64,000 nucleotides of DNA from an uncultured Alphaproteobacteria bacterium (GTDB lineage: Bacteria > Pseudomonadota > Alphaproteobacteria > JAPOUT01 > G958296285), in the NCBI GenBank assembly GCA_958296285.1, contig OY282459.1, positions 1,066,367 to 1,130,366 of the forward strand, in the 5' to 3' direction. The translations under genes were made by a program, and so were the position numbers. Shown here in pieces: positions 40,723-49,871 of this stretch; the stretch's first letter is position 1, and each line of letters starts with the position of its first letter. The notes under the pieces were generated by a model, which made no database searches, was not told the origin of the DNA, and worked only from the letters and a program-made list of their open reading frames with translations.

Positions 40723-42729
40723 ATGACCAAAAAAATGCTCATAGACGCCCTCCACCCCGAAGAAATTCGGCTCGCGGTCCTCGATCGCCAGAGAGTGGAA
40801 GTCTTTGAATCCGAGACAGCGCAGCAGATTCAAAACAACATCTATCTCGCCAAGATCACGCGCGTGGAGCCGTCTCTCCAGGCGGCGTTTGTGGAATATG
40901 GCGGCAACAGGCAGGGCTTCCTGACCTTCAACGACATCCATCCCGATTACTTCCAGATTCCGCAGGCGGATCGCGAGGCGCTGATCGCCGAAAACGCTCC
41001 CGCCCGCAAGGACGACAGCGAAGGCGGCGATATCAGCCATATGGATGTGGAAGACGGAATGTTCTACCCCCTCCTCAATGGCGGGGAGGAGGCGGAGCCA
41101 TACAAAACGCCGCCCCGCGAAGAGCCAAGACAGCCCGACAGCCGCGCCCGAGCCAAAGCGCTCAGGCACAATTATAAAATTCAGGACGTCATCAAACCGC
41201 ACAGCAAGCCGATTCTCATCCAAGTCCTCAAGGAAGAGCGCGGCAGCAAAGGCGCGGCGCTGACAACCTATATCTCCCTCGCCGGACGATATTGCGTCTT
41301 GATGCCGACGATGGAAGGCGCGGGCGGAATCTCCCGCAAAGTGCCGATGGGCGCGCGCGCTCATCTGCGCGAGATTCTCGGCAAGCTCCAAGTTCCGGAA
41401 AAAATGAGCCTCATCGTCCGAACCGCCGGCATGAAGCGGACCTATCAGGAGATCGCCCGCGATTTTGACTATCTGCTGCGCCTCTGGGAGAATATCCGCG
41501 AGCGCACGCTGGAATCCACCGCCCCGGCGCTCATCTATGAGGAGGGCAATCTCGTCCATCGCAGCCTCCGCGACATGTATGATCAGAGCATCGGCGAAAT
41601 ATGGATTGAGGGACGCCAAGCCTTCCAAGAGGCGGAACGATTCATGAAACTCCTCATGCCCGGACACAGCGCCGCTCTGCGCGAGCATACCGATCCCGTG
41701 CCGCTGCTCCATAAGCACGGCGCGGAAAAGCAGATCGCCTCGCTGCTCTCGCCCAAAGTGAATCTGAAGTCCGGAGGCTATCTGGTCATCAACCAGACCG
41801 AGGCGCTTGTCGCGATAGACGTCAATTCGGGACGCGCCACCGCCGAAAGAAATCTGGAAGACACCGCCCTCAAAACCAACATGGAAGCCGCCGAAGAAGC
41901 CGCCCGCCAACTGCAAATGCGCGATCTGGGAGGACTCATCGTCGTGGATTTCATTGATATGGAAGTCTCGCGGAACGTAAGAGAGGTGGAGCGCGCCTTG
42001 CGCGATCATCTCCGCAAAGACAGAGCGCGAATCCAAATGGGACGCATCAGCGATTTCGGTCTTTTGGAAATGTCGCGGCAGCGTCTGCGGCCCGGCCTTT
42101 CCGAAGGGCGCACCGAGCCTTGTCCCCATTGCGAGGGATCGGGGCGGACGCTCTCGCCGCATCAGGCGGGCTTGCGCGCCATGCGCGCCATTGAAGCCGA
42201 AGCTGTCCGCGTCAAGCGGGGCGGCAATAGGGGAACGAAAGGCGCGCCCCCTTCAAACCTGCTGGTCAAGCTGGATCAAATGAGCGCGATGACCATTCTC
42301 AATGTCAAGCGCGATTGGCTCAGGGAAGCCGAGCGGCGTCATGGTCTTCACATTCAGATCGCGATTGGCGACAGCGTCTCCGATTCCGCCGAGATTCTGC
42401 CCGCCCCCGCCCAAGGCAGAGCGCCGCGGAGACGCGCCGCCGATGAAGTCGTCCGCATAGAGACCGCCTACGCCCAAATGGAAAACACTCATGACGAGAG
42501 TCAAGGTGCGGCAGTTCCTCCCTATTCCGAGAGTCAAGAGAAGGATGAGGGCTTGGAGCAGGGCTCCTCGCAGCGCCAGCCGCGCCGAAGACGGCGCGGC
42601 GGACGCGGTCGGCATGGGCGCGGACGGTTCCCCGCCGCCTCTTCCTCCTCCGGCGCCGACAGAGGACAAAGCCCCGCCCAAGACCAAGAGGAAATGGAAG
42701 AGCAGCCATGGTGGAAAAAATGGGTGTGA
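40723..42729 (+). CDS. rne: Ribonuclease E/G family protein (short RNase E)
   Basis: 668 residues. S1 domain with the RNase E-type insertion of acidic and Pro-rich sequence (about 95-150), RNase H-like core, catalytic DNase-I-like part with aspartates in VAIDVNSGRAT and VVDFIDME, and the Zn-link CPHCEGSGR that makes the tetramer. It degrades and processes RNA at the membrane. The C-terminal part is only about 150 residues (Arg/Gly-rich, ending in WWKKWV), far shorter than the scaffold tails of most alphaproteobacterial RNase E. An ATG at 40735 is an alternative start. The last 22 nt overlap the M48 gene. Confidence 0.92.
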   Translation: MTKKMLIDALHPEEIRLAVLDRQRVEVFESETAQQIQNNIYLAKITRVEPSLQAAFVEYGGNRQGFLTFNDIHPDYFQIPQADREALIAENAPARKDDSEGGDISHMDVEDGMFYPLLNGGEEAEPYKTPPREEPRQPDSRARAKALRHNYKIQDVIKPHSKPILIQVLKEERGSKGAALTTYISLAGRYCVLMPTMEGAGGISRKVPMGARAHLREILGKLQVPEKMSLIVRTAGMKRTYQEIARDFDYLLRLWENIRERTLESTAPALIYEEGNLVHRSLRDMYDQSIGEIWIEGRQAFQEAERFMKLLMPGHSAALREHTDPVPLLHKHGAEKQIASLLSPKVNLKSGGYLVINQTEALVAIDVNSGRATAERNLEDTALKTNMEAAEEAARQLQMRDLGGLIVVDFIDMEVSRNVREVERALRDHLRKDRARIQMGRISDFGLLEMSRQRLRPGLSEGRTEPCPHCEGSGRTLSPHQAGLRAMRAIEAEAVRVKRGGNRGTKGAPPSNLLVKLDQMSAMTILNVKRDWLREAERRHGLHIQIAIGDSVSDSAEILPAPAQGRAPRRRAADEVVRIETAYAQMENTHDESQGAAVPPYSESQEKDEGLEQGSSQRQPRRRRRGGRGRHGRGRFPAASSSSGADRGQSPAQDQEEMEEQPWWKKWV

Positions 42730-44135
42730 AGAGCCGCCCGAAAAAAGCCATAAACGCGATCGTTCTGATTCTCTTCGCGCTTGTCTCTTTCGGCGCGCCC
42801 TTTGGCGCGCTTCTTGGCGAGGCGCGGGCGGCGGGGCGGCAGATCCTCTTTGACGCCGAAATGGAGACTGTCCTCCGCGCCTATGCCAATCCTCTGCTTC
42901 GCGCCGCCGGGCTGAAGGAAGATTCGGTCACGATTATCGTCGTCGCCAATGATCAGATCAACGCGCTGGCTTCGCCGGGGCTTATCCAGCTGCATAGCGG
43001 ACTCGTCCTTCGCACCCAGACGCCGATGGAACTGCAGGGCGTGCTGGCGCATGAGATCGCCCATATCGCCGGAGGGCATACGACTCGCCTTGTGGAGACG
43101 GTGGAGCGCTCGGCGCTTATCTCGCTCGCCTCCATTCTTTTGGGGATTGGCGCGATTGTCGCCGGCGTTCCGGAACTGGGCGCAGTATTTTTGGGCGGCG
43201 GCTCGGCGAGTTTGGTCTATCAGCAGCTGGGCGCGAGTCGTCTTTTTGAGGCGAGCGCCGATCAAGCCGCGCTCAATTATATGGCGAGCGCCGGACTTTC
43301 GGGGCAGGGGCTTTTGGATTTCTTCGCGCGCGAGTTTCAGCCGCGCGAGCTCTTTCTGCGCGAATCTTTCGGCGCCTCGCCCAGCCCCTATCTGCTGACG
43401 CATCCGCTGACCTCCGCGCGTCTTGAGGCTTTGGAAAAGCGCGTGGCGCTGGAGAAGCGTCCGCGGCGGCGATCCGCTCCCGATCTGATGGACGCCCACA
43501 AGATGATGAAGGCGAAACTCTTCGCCTTTCTCAAAACGCCGAGCGAAACGCTCACCGTGTACCCGCTCGGATCCCGCGACAAAGCCGCCCGATACGCCCA
43601 CGCCCTCACCTTCTCCAAACAGCACAAACTCAAAGAGGCTCTGCGCGTCATCAACGGCTTGATCGCCGAAGATCGCGACAACCCCTATTTCCACGAAATG
43701 AAAGCCTATATCCTCACCCAAGCCGGAAAAGTCCAAGACGCCATCGCCCCCTATAAGAAAGCGGCGGAACTCGCCAGCAACAATCCGATCCTCAATCTGG
43801 AGATAGGCAGAACCCTTCTGGATTCGGAGGATCAATCCCTCGTGCGCCATGCCATACCCTATCTGAAGCGCGCCGTGCAGGACAGAAAACTCACGGGCGC
43901 AGGCTATCGCGCCATCGCCCGCGCCCACGATATTCTCGGCGATCGCGGCATGGCGGAACTCGCCACCGCCGAATCTTATGTCAGCGCGCGCATCTATCCT
44001 TTGGCTTTCCAACATGCGCGGCGCGCTCTCGCCATATTGGACGGCTCGGAGAAGGTGAGCAGGCTGCGCGCGCAGGATATTATCGTTTTGGCGCGCGCCG
44101 AATTGGAGCGCCAGCCGCCTCAGCCGGTGCGGTGA
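42708..44135 (+). CDS. M48 family metalloprotease with TPR repeats (BepA-like)
   Basis: 475 residues. Signal or anchor helix at the N-terminus (about 14-40), M48 zinc site HEIAHIAGGH with the third ligand in EASADQAAL, and TPR-like helical repeats in the C-terminal half. It is like BepA/YfgC, a periplasmic protease-chaperone that checks outer-membrane protein assembly. The ATG lies within the last codons of rne with GGAAATGGAAGAG upstream, so it is probably co-translated. A DsbA-like gene follows 7 bp downstream. Confidence 0.9.
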   Translation: MVEKMGVKSRPKKAINAIVLILFALVSFGAPFGALLGEARAAGRQILFDAEMETVLRAYANPLLRAAGLKEDSVTIIVVANDQINALASPGLIQLHSGLVLRTQTPMELQGVLAHEIAHIAGGHTTRLVETVERSALISLASILLGIGAIVAGVPELGAVFLGGGSASLVYQQLGASRLFEASADQAALNYMASAGLSGQGLLDFFAREFQPRELFLRESFGASPSPYLLTHPLTSARLEALEKRVALEKRPRRRSAPDLMDAHKMMKAKLFAFLKTPSETLTVYPLGSRDKAARYAHALTFSKQHKLKEALRVINGLIAEDRDNPYFHEMKAYILTQAGKVQDAIAPYKKAAELASNNPILNLEIGRTLLDSEDQSLVRHAIPYLKRAVQDRKLTGAGYRAIARAHDILGDRGMAELATAESYVSARIYPLAFQHARRALAILDGSEKVSRLRAQDIIVLARAELERQPPQPVR

Positions 44136-44142
44136 GAGACCC

Positions 44143-44910
44143 ATGCGCGCCCTTTCGCTCTTGACCGCCCTGACCGCCCTGATCGCCCACCCTTTCGCGG
44201 CGGCGCGCGCCGCCGAAGCGGAGGCTTTTGACGCCCAAGAAAAACAAGCGATTGAAGCGATCGTGCAGGATTATCTGCAGGAAAATCCCGAAAGAGTCGT
44301 CCGCATTTTGGAGAAGGCGCGGGATTTCTACCATGCCCGCGCCGGGCGCGCGCAGCTGGAAGCGGAAGGCCGCGCCTCCTTTTTGGCGGGGAATCCGCAG
44401 GGCGATCTGACAGTCGCCGTCTTTTTTGACTATCGCTGTCCCTACTGCCGCGAAGCCTATCCCGATCTGATGGCGGCGACCCGCGAAGACGGCGCGCTGC
44501 GTCTGATCCTGAAGGAGTTTCCGGTCTTCGGCGAAGTGTCAGAACTGGCGGCGCGCGCCGCCGCCGCCGCCGCGCGGCAGGGCAAATATCTCCAAATGCA
44601 TGACGCGATGATGCGCGCCGCGCCGCCTCTGACAAAAGACAAAATCTTCGCCCTCGCCAAAAATCTCGCCCTGGACATGACCCGCCTTCGCAAAGACATA
44701 GCGAGCCCCGACACGACCCGCGCCATTGAAGAGAATCTGGAAATAGGACGCAAATGGCAAGTGCGCGGAACCCCGACCATCTTCATAGACGGACGGCGCT
44801 TTCAAGGCGTTCCGAAGAAAGACCAGCTGCTGACGCTTTTCCGACAGGCTCGCGCGGAGCGCGAAAATCGCGGCAAGGCGGAGACGCGGCAGACGCCTAT
44901 CCGCCGATAA
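44143..44910 (+). CDS. DsbA-family thiol:disulfide oxidoreductase
   Basis: 255 residues: signal peptide (about 1-23), a short helical N-terminal region, then a thioredoxin-like fold with the active site CPYC in [15 protein letters not shown] and the cis-Pro loop GTPTIFIDG. It resembles periplasmic DsbA/BdbD-type proteins that oxidise or isomerise disulfides. Located behind the M48 protease in one operon. The last 14 bases overlap the 3' end of thiG on the opposite strand. Confidence 0.92.
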   Translation: MRALSLLTALTALIAHPFAAARAAEAEAFDAQEKQAIEAIVQDYLQENPERVVRILEKARDFYHARAGRAQLEAEGRASFLAGNPQGDLTVAVFFDYRCPYCREAYPDLMAATREDGALRLILKEFPVFGEVSELAARAAAAAARQGKYLQMHDAMMRAAPPLTKDKIFALAKNLALDMTRLRKDIASPDTTRAIEENLEIGRKWQVRGTPTIFIDGRRFQGVPKKDQLLTLFRQARAERENRGKAETRQTPIRR

Positions 44911-45679
44911 GACCGTCATCGGGCGAACTGGGATCGGCGGCGGATTTTCGCGCCATGCGTCCCGCCAAATAAGCGATCCGCCCCGCTTTGACGGCATGGC
45001 TCATCGCTTTCGCCATGGCGATCGGATCGCGGGCGGCGGCGATGGCGGTGTTCAGAAGAACGCCGTCGCAGCCGAGCTCCATCGCGATGGCGGCGTCAGA
45101 CGCTGTCCCGACCCCGGCATCCACAATCACAGGCGCGCGCGCGTTCCGAACAATATGCCGAATCGCCAAAGGGTTCCGAATCCCCAAGCCCGAGCCGATC
45201 GGCGCGGCAAGAGGCATGATCGCCGCGCAGCCCATCTCTTCCAAGCGCCGCGCCAAAACGGGATCGTCCGAGCAATAGACCATGACGTCAAATTTGTCCT
45301 CTATCAGCATCGCCGCCGCTTTGAGCGTTTCGGGCATGTCGGGATAGAGCGTCTCGGAATCGCCGATCATCTCCAATTTGACGAGATTCCAGCCCCCCGC
45401 CTCCCGCGCGAGACGCAGAGTGCGGAGCGCCTCTTCGGCGGTCGCGCAGCCCGCGCTGTTCGGAAGATAGGTGAAGCGCTTCGGATCAATATGATCGGCG
45501 AGCATCGGACTGGCGGGATCCGAGATATTGACCCGCCGCAGCGCCACAGTGATGATCTCCGCTCCGGACGCTTCCAAAGCCTTCGCGTTTTCGGCGTGGC
45601 TCTTATATTTGCCGGTGCCGATGATCAGGCGCGAGGCGTAAGTCTTTCCGGCGATGCGGAGGGGATCGTCTTTCGGCAT
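44897..45679 (-). CDS. thiG: Thiazole synthase ThiG
   Basis: 260 residues, a TIM barrel that builds the thiazole phosphate ring of thiamin from DXP, dehydroglycine and the ThiS thiocarboxylate. Landmarks: [12 protein letters not shown] at the N-terminus, VALRRVNI (Schiff-base Lys position is the nearby conserved lysine in LVKLEMIG), and [15 protein letters not shown]. Starts 6 bp after the thiS stop. No TPP riboswitch was recognised upstream of thiS. Confidence 0.95.
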   Translation of the reverse strand: MPKDDPLRIAGKTYASRLIIGTGKYKSHAENAKALEASGAEIITVALRRVNISDPASPMLADHIDPKRFTYLPNSAGCATAEEALRTLRLAREAGGWNLVKLEMIGDSETLYPDMPETLKAAAMLIEDKFDVMVYCSDDPVLARRLEEMGCAAIMPLAAPIGSGLGIRNPLAIRHIVRNARAPVIVDAGVGTASDAAIAMELGCDGVLLNTAIAAARDPIAMAKAMSHAVKAGRIAYLAGRMARKSAADPSSPDDGLIGG

Positions 45680-45685
45680 CGCCTT

Positions 45686-45886
45686 TTAGCCTCCGCCGAC
45701 AAAGCGCACGATTTCTATTCTGTCGCCTTCGCGGATCGGAGTCGCGGCGTAAGCCGAGCGCGGAACGATCGCGCGATTGCGCTCCACCGCCACCTTCCCC
45801 GCCGAGACCCCCAGAGACTCCAACAGAGCCTGAACGGACAGACCGTCCCCGATCCGACTTTTTTCTCCATTGAGCGTGATGTCCAT
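45686..45886 (-). CDS. thiS: Sulfur carrier protein ThiS
   Basis: 66 residues with a ubiquitin-like fold and the terminal Gly-Gly (ends FVGGG) that is adenylated and turned into a thiocarboxylate. Typical N-terminus MDITLNGE. It precedes thiG in a two-gene operon. Confidence 0.93.
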   Translation of the reverse strand: MDITLNGEKSRIGDGLSVQALLESLGVSAGKVAVERNRAIVPRSAYAATPIREGDRIEIVRFVGGG

Positions 45887-45965
45887 GATTGGTCTCTCGC
45901 GTCCCGCCTTAAGAAACTGTTTTTATCTTCGCGGCTTTCGGGGTTATAACATTTTCTTTGCCCTT

Positions 45966-46013
45966 CGGCGCGTCTGATGCGCGGCGCGTCCGAGACGCGG
46001 CGCGTCCGCAGCG
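45966..46013. repeat. Three 16-bp tandem repeats in the thiS-aroQ gap
   Basis: Units begin CGGCGCGTC and end in G-rich hexamers (TGATGCG, CGAGACG, CGCAGCG); three copies in a row, 33 bp before the aroQ ATG at 46046. Each is partly self-complementary. Probably a small satellite or a protein site. Confidence 0.6.
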
Positions 46014-46045
46014 CGTTTCAACCTCTCTTGATAAGGCCTCTTGAG

Positions 46046-46498
46046 ATGAAAACAAAGCCCCGCATAGATGTGCTGAACGGTCCGAATCTGAACCTGCTCG
46101 GGCGAAGGGAGACCGATATTTACGGCTTATGCGCCCTCTCCGATATTGAAGCGCTATGCCGCGACAAAGGACAAGCGCTGGGCTTTGAGATTCTCTTCCG
46201 CCAAAGCAACCATGAGGGCGAAATGGTGGAGGCGATCCATGAGGCTTCCGACAAAGCGTCAGGGCTGGTGCTGAACGCGGCGGGCTACAGCCATAGTTCG
46301 GTCGCGATTCTGGACGCTGTCCGCGCCGCCGAGATTCCCGTTATTGAAGTGCATATTTCCAATATCTATGGGCGGGAATCTTTTCGGCGGCGCTCCATGC
46401 TGTCGCCTGCCGTCTCCGGGATCGTCTGCGGCTTGGGCGCTCATGGCTACGCCCTCGCGCTGGACGCCCTCGCCGAAAAGCTGAAAGCGCGATCATGA
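46046..46498 (+). CDS. aroQ: Type II 3-dehydroquinate dehydratase
   Basis: 150 residues. Converts 3-dehydroquinate to 3-dehydroshikimate in the shikimate pathway. Residues seen: Tyr in RETDIYG, Asn and His in LNAAGYSHSS, and EVHISNIYGRE. ATG 46046 gives the family N-terminus (IDVLNGPNLNLLG); the frame is open further up without support. It overlaps accB by 4 nt; aroQ-accB-accC is a standard alphaproteobacterial order. Confidence 0.95.
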   Translation: MKTKPRIDVLNGPNLNLLGRRETDIYGLCALSDIEALCRDKGQALGFEILFRQSNHEGEMVEAIHEASDKASGLVLNAAGYSHSSVAILDAVRAAEIPVIEVHISNIYGRESFRRRSMLSPAVSGIVCGLGAHGYALALDALAEKLKARS

Positions 46499-47016
46499 CC
46501 GACAAAGACAAGAAAAAGGCGAAAAAAGAGCGAGCGCCTCGCGCCGCCGCCGCCGCCCCTGCCGCCATTGCCCGCTCCGCCGAAGGTTATAAAAATCTCG
46601 TGCGCGATCTCGCGGAACTGTTGGACGAAACAGGATTGAGCGAGATTGAGATTGAGCATCAAGGCTTGCGCGCGCGAGTCTCGCGGGCGGTCTCCATCGC
46701 CGCCGTGGAGCGGAAAGGCGTCGCCTCCGCCTCCCAAACGCCCGCCGCCGCCGCGACAAGTTCCGCCGCCGATCAGGAGATCGGAGACGCCGTGACGGCG
46801 CCGATGGTCGGCACTGTCTATTTGTCGCCGGAGCCGGGCGCGAAGCCCTTCGTGGAGGCGGGAATGCGCGTCAAAAAAGGACAGACCCTTCTCATTATTG
46901 AGGCGATGAAAACGATGAACCATATCCCTGCGCCGCGCGAAGGCGTGGTGGAGAAAATCCTCGTCTCGGACGGAGCGCCGGTGGAATTTGGCGAGCCGCT
47001 CCTAGCCTTGTCCTGA
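46495..47016 (+). CDS. accB: Biotin carboxyl carrier protein of acetyl-CoA carboxylase
   Basis: 173 residues. C-terminal biotinyl domain with the biotin site EAMKTMNHIPAP; N-terminal helix and an Ala-rich linker. It carries carboxybiotin between AccC and the AccAD transferase. The basic N-terminus (KDKKKAKKERAPR) is a lineage extra. Confidence 0.95.
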   Translation: MTDKDKKKAKKERAPRAAAAAPAAIARSAEGYKNLVRDLAELLDETGLSEIEIEHQGLRARVSRAVSIAAVERKGVASASQTPAAAATSSAADQEIGDAVTAPMVGTVYLSPEPGAKPFVEAGMRVKKGQTLLIIEAMKTMNHIPAPREGVVEKILVSDGAPVEFGEPLLALS

Positions 47017-47033
47017 CGGGCGGAGGCGCGCGG

Positions 47034-48404
47034 ATGTTTGAGAAAATTCTGATCGCCAACCGCGGAGAAATCGCGCTTCGGATTCATCGCGCCTGCAAAG
47101 AAATGGGAATCGCGACCGTCGCCGTCCACTCCACCGCCGATGAGGAGGCGATGCATGTGCGCCTCGCCGATGAGAGCGTCTGCATTGGGCCTCCGCCCGC
47201 CAAAGAGAGCTATCTAAACATCCCGGCGATCTTGGCGGCGTGCGAGATCACCGGCGCGGACGCCGTTCATCCGGGCTATGGCTTCCTGTCCGAAAACGCC
47301 CATTTCGCCGAAATCCTCGGACATCACGGCATTCGCTTCATCGGGCCTTCGCCGGAGCATATTCGGCTGATGGGCGACAAGATTGCCGCCAAACAGATCG
47401 CGCGGAAACTGAACTTGCCCCTCGTCCCCGGATCGGAGGGCGCTGTGAAAGATGTCGCCGAGGCGCTGGATTTCGCCAAGCGCGTGAATTATCCGGTTCT
47501 CGTCAAGGCGGCGGCTGGCGGCGGCGGTCGCGGCATGAAGGTCGTCCGCCGCGCGCCGGAGATGGCGGGCGCGATGTCCGCCGCCGCCGCCGAAGCCAAA
47601 GCCGCCTTCGGAGACGGAACCCTCTATTTGGAAAAATATCTGAACAAGCCAAGACATATTGAAGTGCAGCTGCTGGGCGATCCGCAAGGGCGCGCGATCC
47701 ATCTGGGCGAGCGCGATTGCTCTTTGCAGCGGCGGCATCAGAAAATCCTAGAGGAAGCGCCATCCCCCGCCCTCAACGAAAAAGACCGAGAGCGCATCGG
47801 ACGTCTCGCCGCCCGCGCCGCCACCAAACTGGGCTATATCGGCGCAGGCACGATGGAATTTCTCTACACCGAAGAAGGCTTCTTCTTCATTGAAATGAAC
47901 ACCCGCCTTCAAGTGGAGCATCCGGTGACCGAGATGATCACAGGCGTCAATATGGTGCGCGAGCAGATCATGATCGCCGCCGGCGCCTCTTCGGGCATCA
48001 AGCAGAGAGACATCCGCCAGCGCGGACACGCCGTGGAATGCCGAATCAATGCCGAGAACGCTCGCACCTTCCTCCCCAGCCCCGGAGAAGTGCGGGCCTT
48101 TCATCCGCCCGGCGGCTTCGGCGTCCGCGTGGATTCCTCCGTCTATGAGGGCTATCGCATCCCGGCCTTTTACGACAGCATGATCGGAAAACTCATCATT
48201 CACGGGCAGAACCGCACCGAATGTCTGATGCGTCTCCGATGGGCGCTGAAGGAATTCGTCATTGAAGGCGTGGATACGACCATTCCCCTCTTCCAAGAAT
48301 TGCTGGAGGAAGCCGACATCATCAACGGCAATTACGATATTCACTGGCTGGAATCTTGGATCGCCAAAAGACAAGACAACCCGCAAAACGGAGACGCCGC
48401 CTGA
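47034..48404 (+). CDS. accC: Biotin carboxylase subunit of acetyl-CoA carboxylase
   Basis: 456 residues. ATP-grasp enzyme: FEKILIANRGEIALR at the start, glycine-rich ATP loop (AAAGGGGRGMK), ERDCSLQRRHQKILEEAPSP and EMNTRLQVEHPVTE with catalytic residues. It carboxylates the biotin on AccB. ATG 47034 lies 17 bp after accB. The stop overlaps the aat start (TGATG). Confidence 0.96.
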   Translation: MFEKILIANRGEIALRIHRACKEMGIATVAVHSTADEEAMHVRLADESVCIGPPPAKESYLNIPAILAACEITGADAVHPGYGFLSENAHFAEILGHHGIRFIGPSPEHIRLMGDKIAAKQIARKLNLPLVPGSEGAVKDVAEALDFAKRVNYPVLVKAAAGGGGRGMKVVRRAPEMAGAMSAAAAEAKAAFGDGTLYLEKYLNKPRHIEVQLLGDPQGRAIHLGERDCSLQRRHQKILEEAPSPALNEKDRERIGRLAARAATKLGYIGAGTMEFLYTEEGFFFIEMNTRLQVEHPVTEMITGVNMVREQIMIAAGASSGIKQRDIRQRGHAVECRINAENARTFLPSPGEVRAFHPPGGFGVRVDSSVYEGYRIPAFYDSMIGKLIIHGQNRTECLMRLRWALKEFVIEGVDTTIPLFQELLEEADIINGNYDIHWLESWIAKRQDNPQNGDAA

Positions 48405-49057
48405 TGCGAATGCGCCGACTCGCATCCTATATTTTGGAATCTTTGAGCGTCGGGCGCTTCCCGATGGCCGAGAGCGCGATGACCGATCATCTTTATTTTT
48501 TGGATCCGCATGAGCGCGCGGTGTTTTTGCCCTCCGCCTTTCATGTGCCGTCCCGTCTGCGGCGGCGGATAAGACAGGCGCCGTTTCGCGTCTGGCGCGA
48601 CAGGGATTTCGCCAGAACGATAGAATCTTGCGCCGCCCCCGCCGCAGGACGCCAAGCCACATGGATCAACCGTCCGATCCGCGAGGCTTATTTGGAACTG
48701 CATCGGCAGGGCTTCGCCCATTCGGTGGAATGCTGGCGCGGAGACGATCTGCAAGGCGGACTCTATGGCGTGGCGCTGGGCGGGGTCTTTTTCGGCGAGA
48801 GCATGTTCTCTCACGAGCGGGACGCCAGCAAAATCGCGCTCGTCTATCTCGCCGCGCGACTCGCCGCCGGCGGCTTCTCTCTGCTGGACGCGCAATTCCC
48901 AACCGACCATCTGATGCAATTCGGCTTGCGAATCCTCACGCGAGAGGAATTTCGCAGACGTCTCGTCCAAGCCGCCGCCGAAAAAGCCGATTTCTACGCT
49001 TTGGACGAAAATGCCGTCCCAGAAAGAGTCCTGCAGGCGATCGGCCAAACATCGTAA
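48404..49057 (+). CDS. aat: Leucyl/phenylalanyl-tRNA-protein transferase
   Basis: 217 residues. N-end-rule enzyme that adds Leu or Phe to N-terminal Arg/Lys. Seen: GRFPMAESA (family GxFPMA), ERAVFLP, TWINRPIREAYLELHRQGFAHSVECW and GGLYGVALGGVFFGESMFS. It starts inside the accC stop and is probably in the same operon. Its 3' end overlaps the DUF2155 gene by 64 nt, tail to tail. Confidence 0.93.
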   Translation: MRMRRLASYILESLSVGRFPMAESAMTDHLYFLDPHERAVFLPSAFHVPSRLRRRIRQAPFRVWRDRDFARTIESCAAPAAGRQATWINRPIREAYLELHRQGFAHSVECWRGDDLQGGLYGVALGGVFFGESMFSHERDASKIALVYLAARLAAGGFSLLDAQFPTDHLMQFGLRILTREEFRRRLVQAAAEKADFYALDENAVPERVLQAIGQTS

Positions 49058-49407
49058 ATCGGATGCTCCAGCGCGTTAGCCGAAGGGCTGGAGGCGAACA
49101 TCCAGCCCGAAAAAACGCGGAACGGATCCTCCTCTCCCAACGGGTAAAAGAAAATCTCCGCGAAGACCACCGTCTCAGGACGCTCCTCAGGCGCGCTGGC
49201 GCGGCAATAGTGAAGCTGAATCTCCAAATTCTCAAAACGCCGCGTCTCGCCGACAGGCACCGCGCGCTCTTCCACCCGTCCGGTGATTTTGTCCAAAATG
49301 CGGAAGGCGGCTTCGTGAGTCGGGAGAGGCTTCTCCGGCTCCTCCTCCGCGAGAGCCTCCGCGCCGCCAAGCAACAGCGCGAAGCAGAAAAGCGCCGACA
49401 GAATCAT
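48994..49407 (-). CDS. DUF2155 domain protein
   Basis: 137 residues with a signal peptide (about 1-20), so periplasmic. Blocks such as AAFRILDKITGRV, FENLEIQLHYCRA and VFSGWMFASSPSANALEHPIYDVWPIAC mark DUF2155, a family found mostly in alphaproteobacteria next to mlaD and NDUFA12 genes, as here. Two cysteines (HYC, IAC) could form a disulfide. Function unknown. Confidence 0.88.
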   Translation of the reverse strand: MILSALFCFALLLGGAEALAEEEPEKPLPTHEAAFRILDKITGRVEERAVPVGETRRFENLEIQLHYCRASAPEERPETVVFAEIFFYPLGEEDPFRVFSGWMFASSPSANALEHPIYDVWPIACRTLSGTAFSSKA

Positions 49408-49408
49408 C

Positions 49409-49861
49409 TCACCGCGAGCCGCCCAAACTGAAGATGAACTGTCCGATCAGTTTCATCAGATCTATAGATCCGCTCGTGATGGAAATCTCGCCGCTTTCTT
49501 CCAGCGTTCCCTCTTCGCCGCCCGGCTCCAAAGAGATATATTGCTGTCCCAAAATGCCGCTGGAGGTGATGCTGGCGCTGGTGTCTTCGGGCAGAGGGAT
49601 GTCTCTGTCCAGCTCCATGATGACAATCGCGCCGAAACGCTCTTTCTCCAACTCCATGCGGGTGACCGATCCGACTTTGATTCCGGAAACGCGGACATCC
49701 GCGCCGATCGCAAGACCGTCCACGCGATCAAAATGCGCGACCACCTCATAGCCGCCGCCGATCCCCTTCGGCCCGGCGACCTGATAGGCGTATAAGACAA
49801 AGGCGAAGGTGATCGCCAAAACAACGGCGCCGATAAGCGTTTCCATGATATTGCTGCGCAT
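49409..49861 (-). CDS. mlaD: MlaD family phospholipid-transport protein
   Basis: 150 residues: one N-terminal transmembrane helix and a single MCE domain (VDGLAIGADVRVSGIKVGSV; STSSGILGQQYISLEPGG-like core). MlaD hexamers in the inner membrane pass phospholipids between the outer membrane and the MlaFE transporter. The other mla genes are not in the window. One base separates it from DUF2155. Confidence 0.92.
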   Translation of the reverse strand: MRSNIMETLIGAVVLAITFAFVLYAYQVAGPKGIGGGYEVVAHFDRVDGLAIGADVRVSGIKVGSVTRMELEKERFGAIVIMELDRDIPLPEDTSASITSSGILGQQYISLEPGGEEGTLEESGEISITSGSIDLMKLIGQFIFSLGGSR

Positions 49862-49871
49862 GATGGGTCTC

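Noticed and set aside
40624..42162. 512-codon minus-strand open frame
   Set aside because: Antisense to rne. High-GC genes with few TTA/CTA/TCA codons leave such frames open.
42534..44144. 536-codon minus-strand open frame
   Set aside because: Antisense to the rne end and the M48 protease gene; same reason.
45887..45965. TPP riboswitch upstream of thiS-thiG
   Set aside because: The short gap shows no CTGAGA or other thi-box core.
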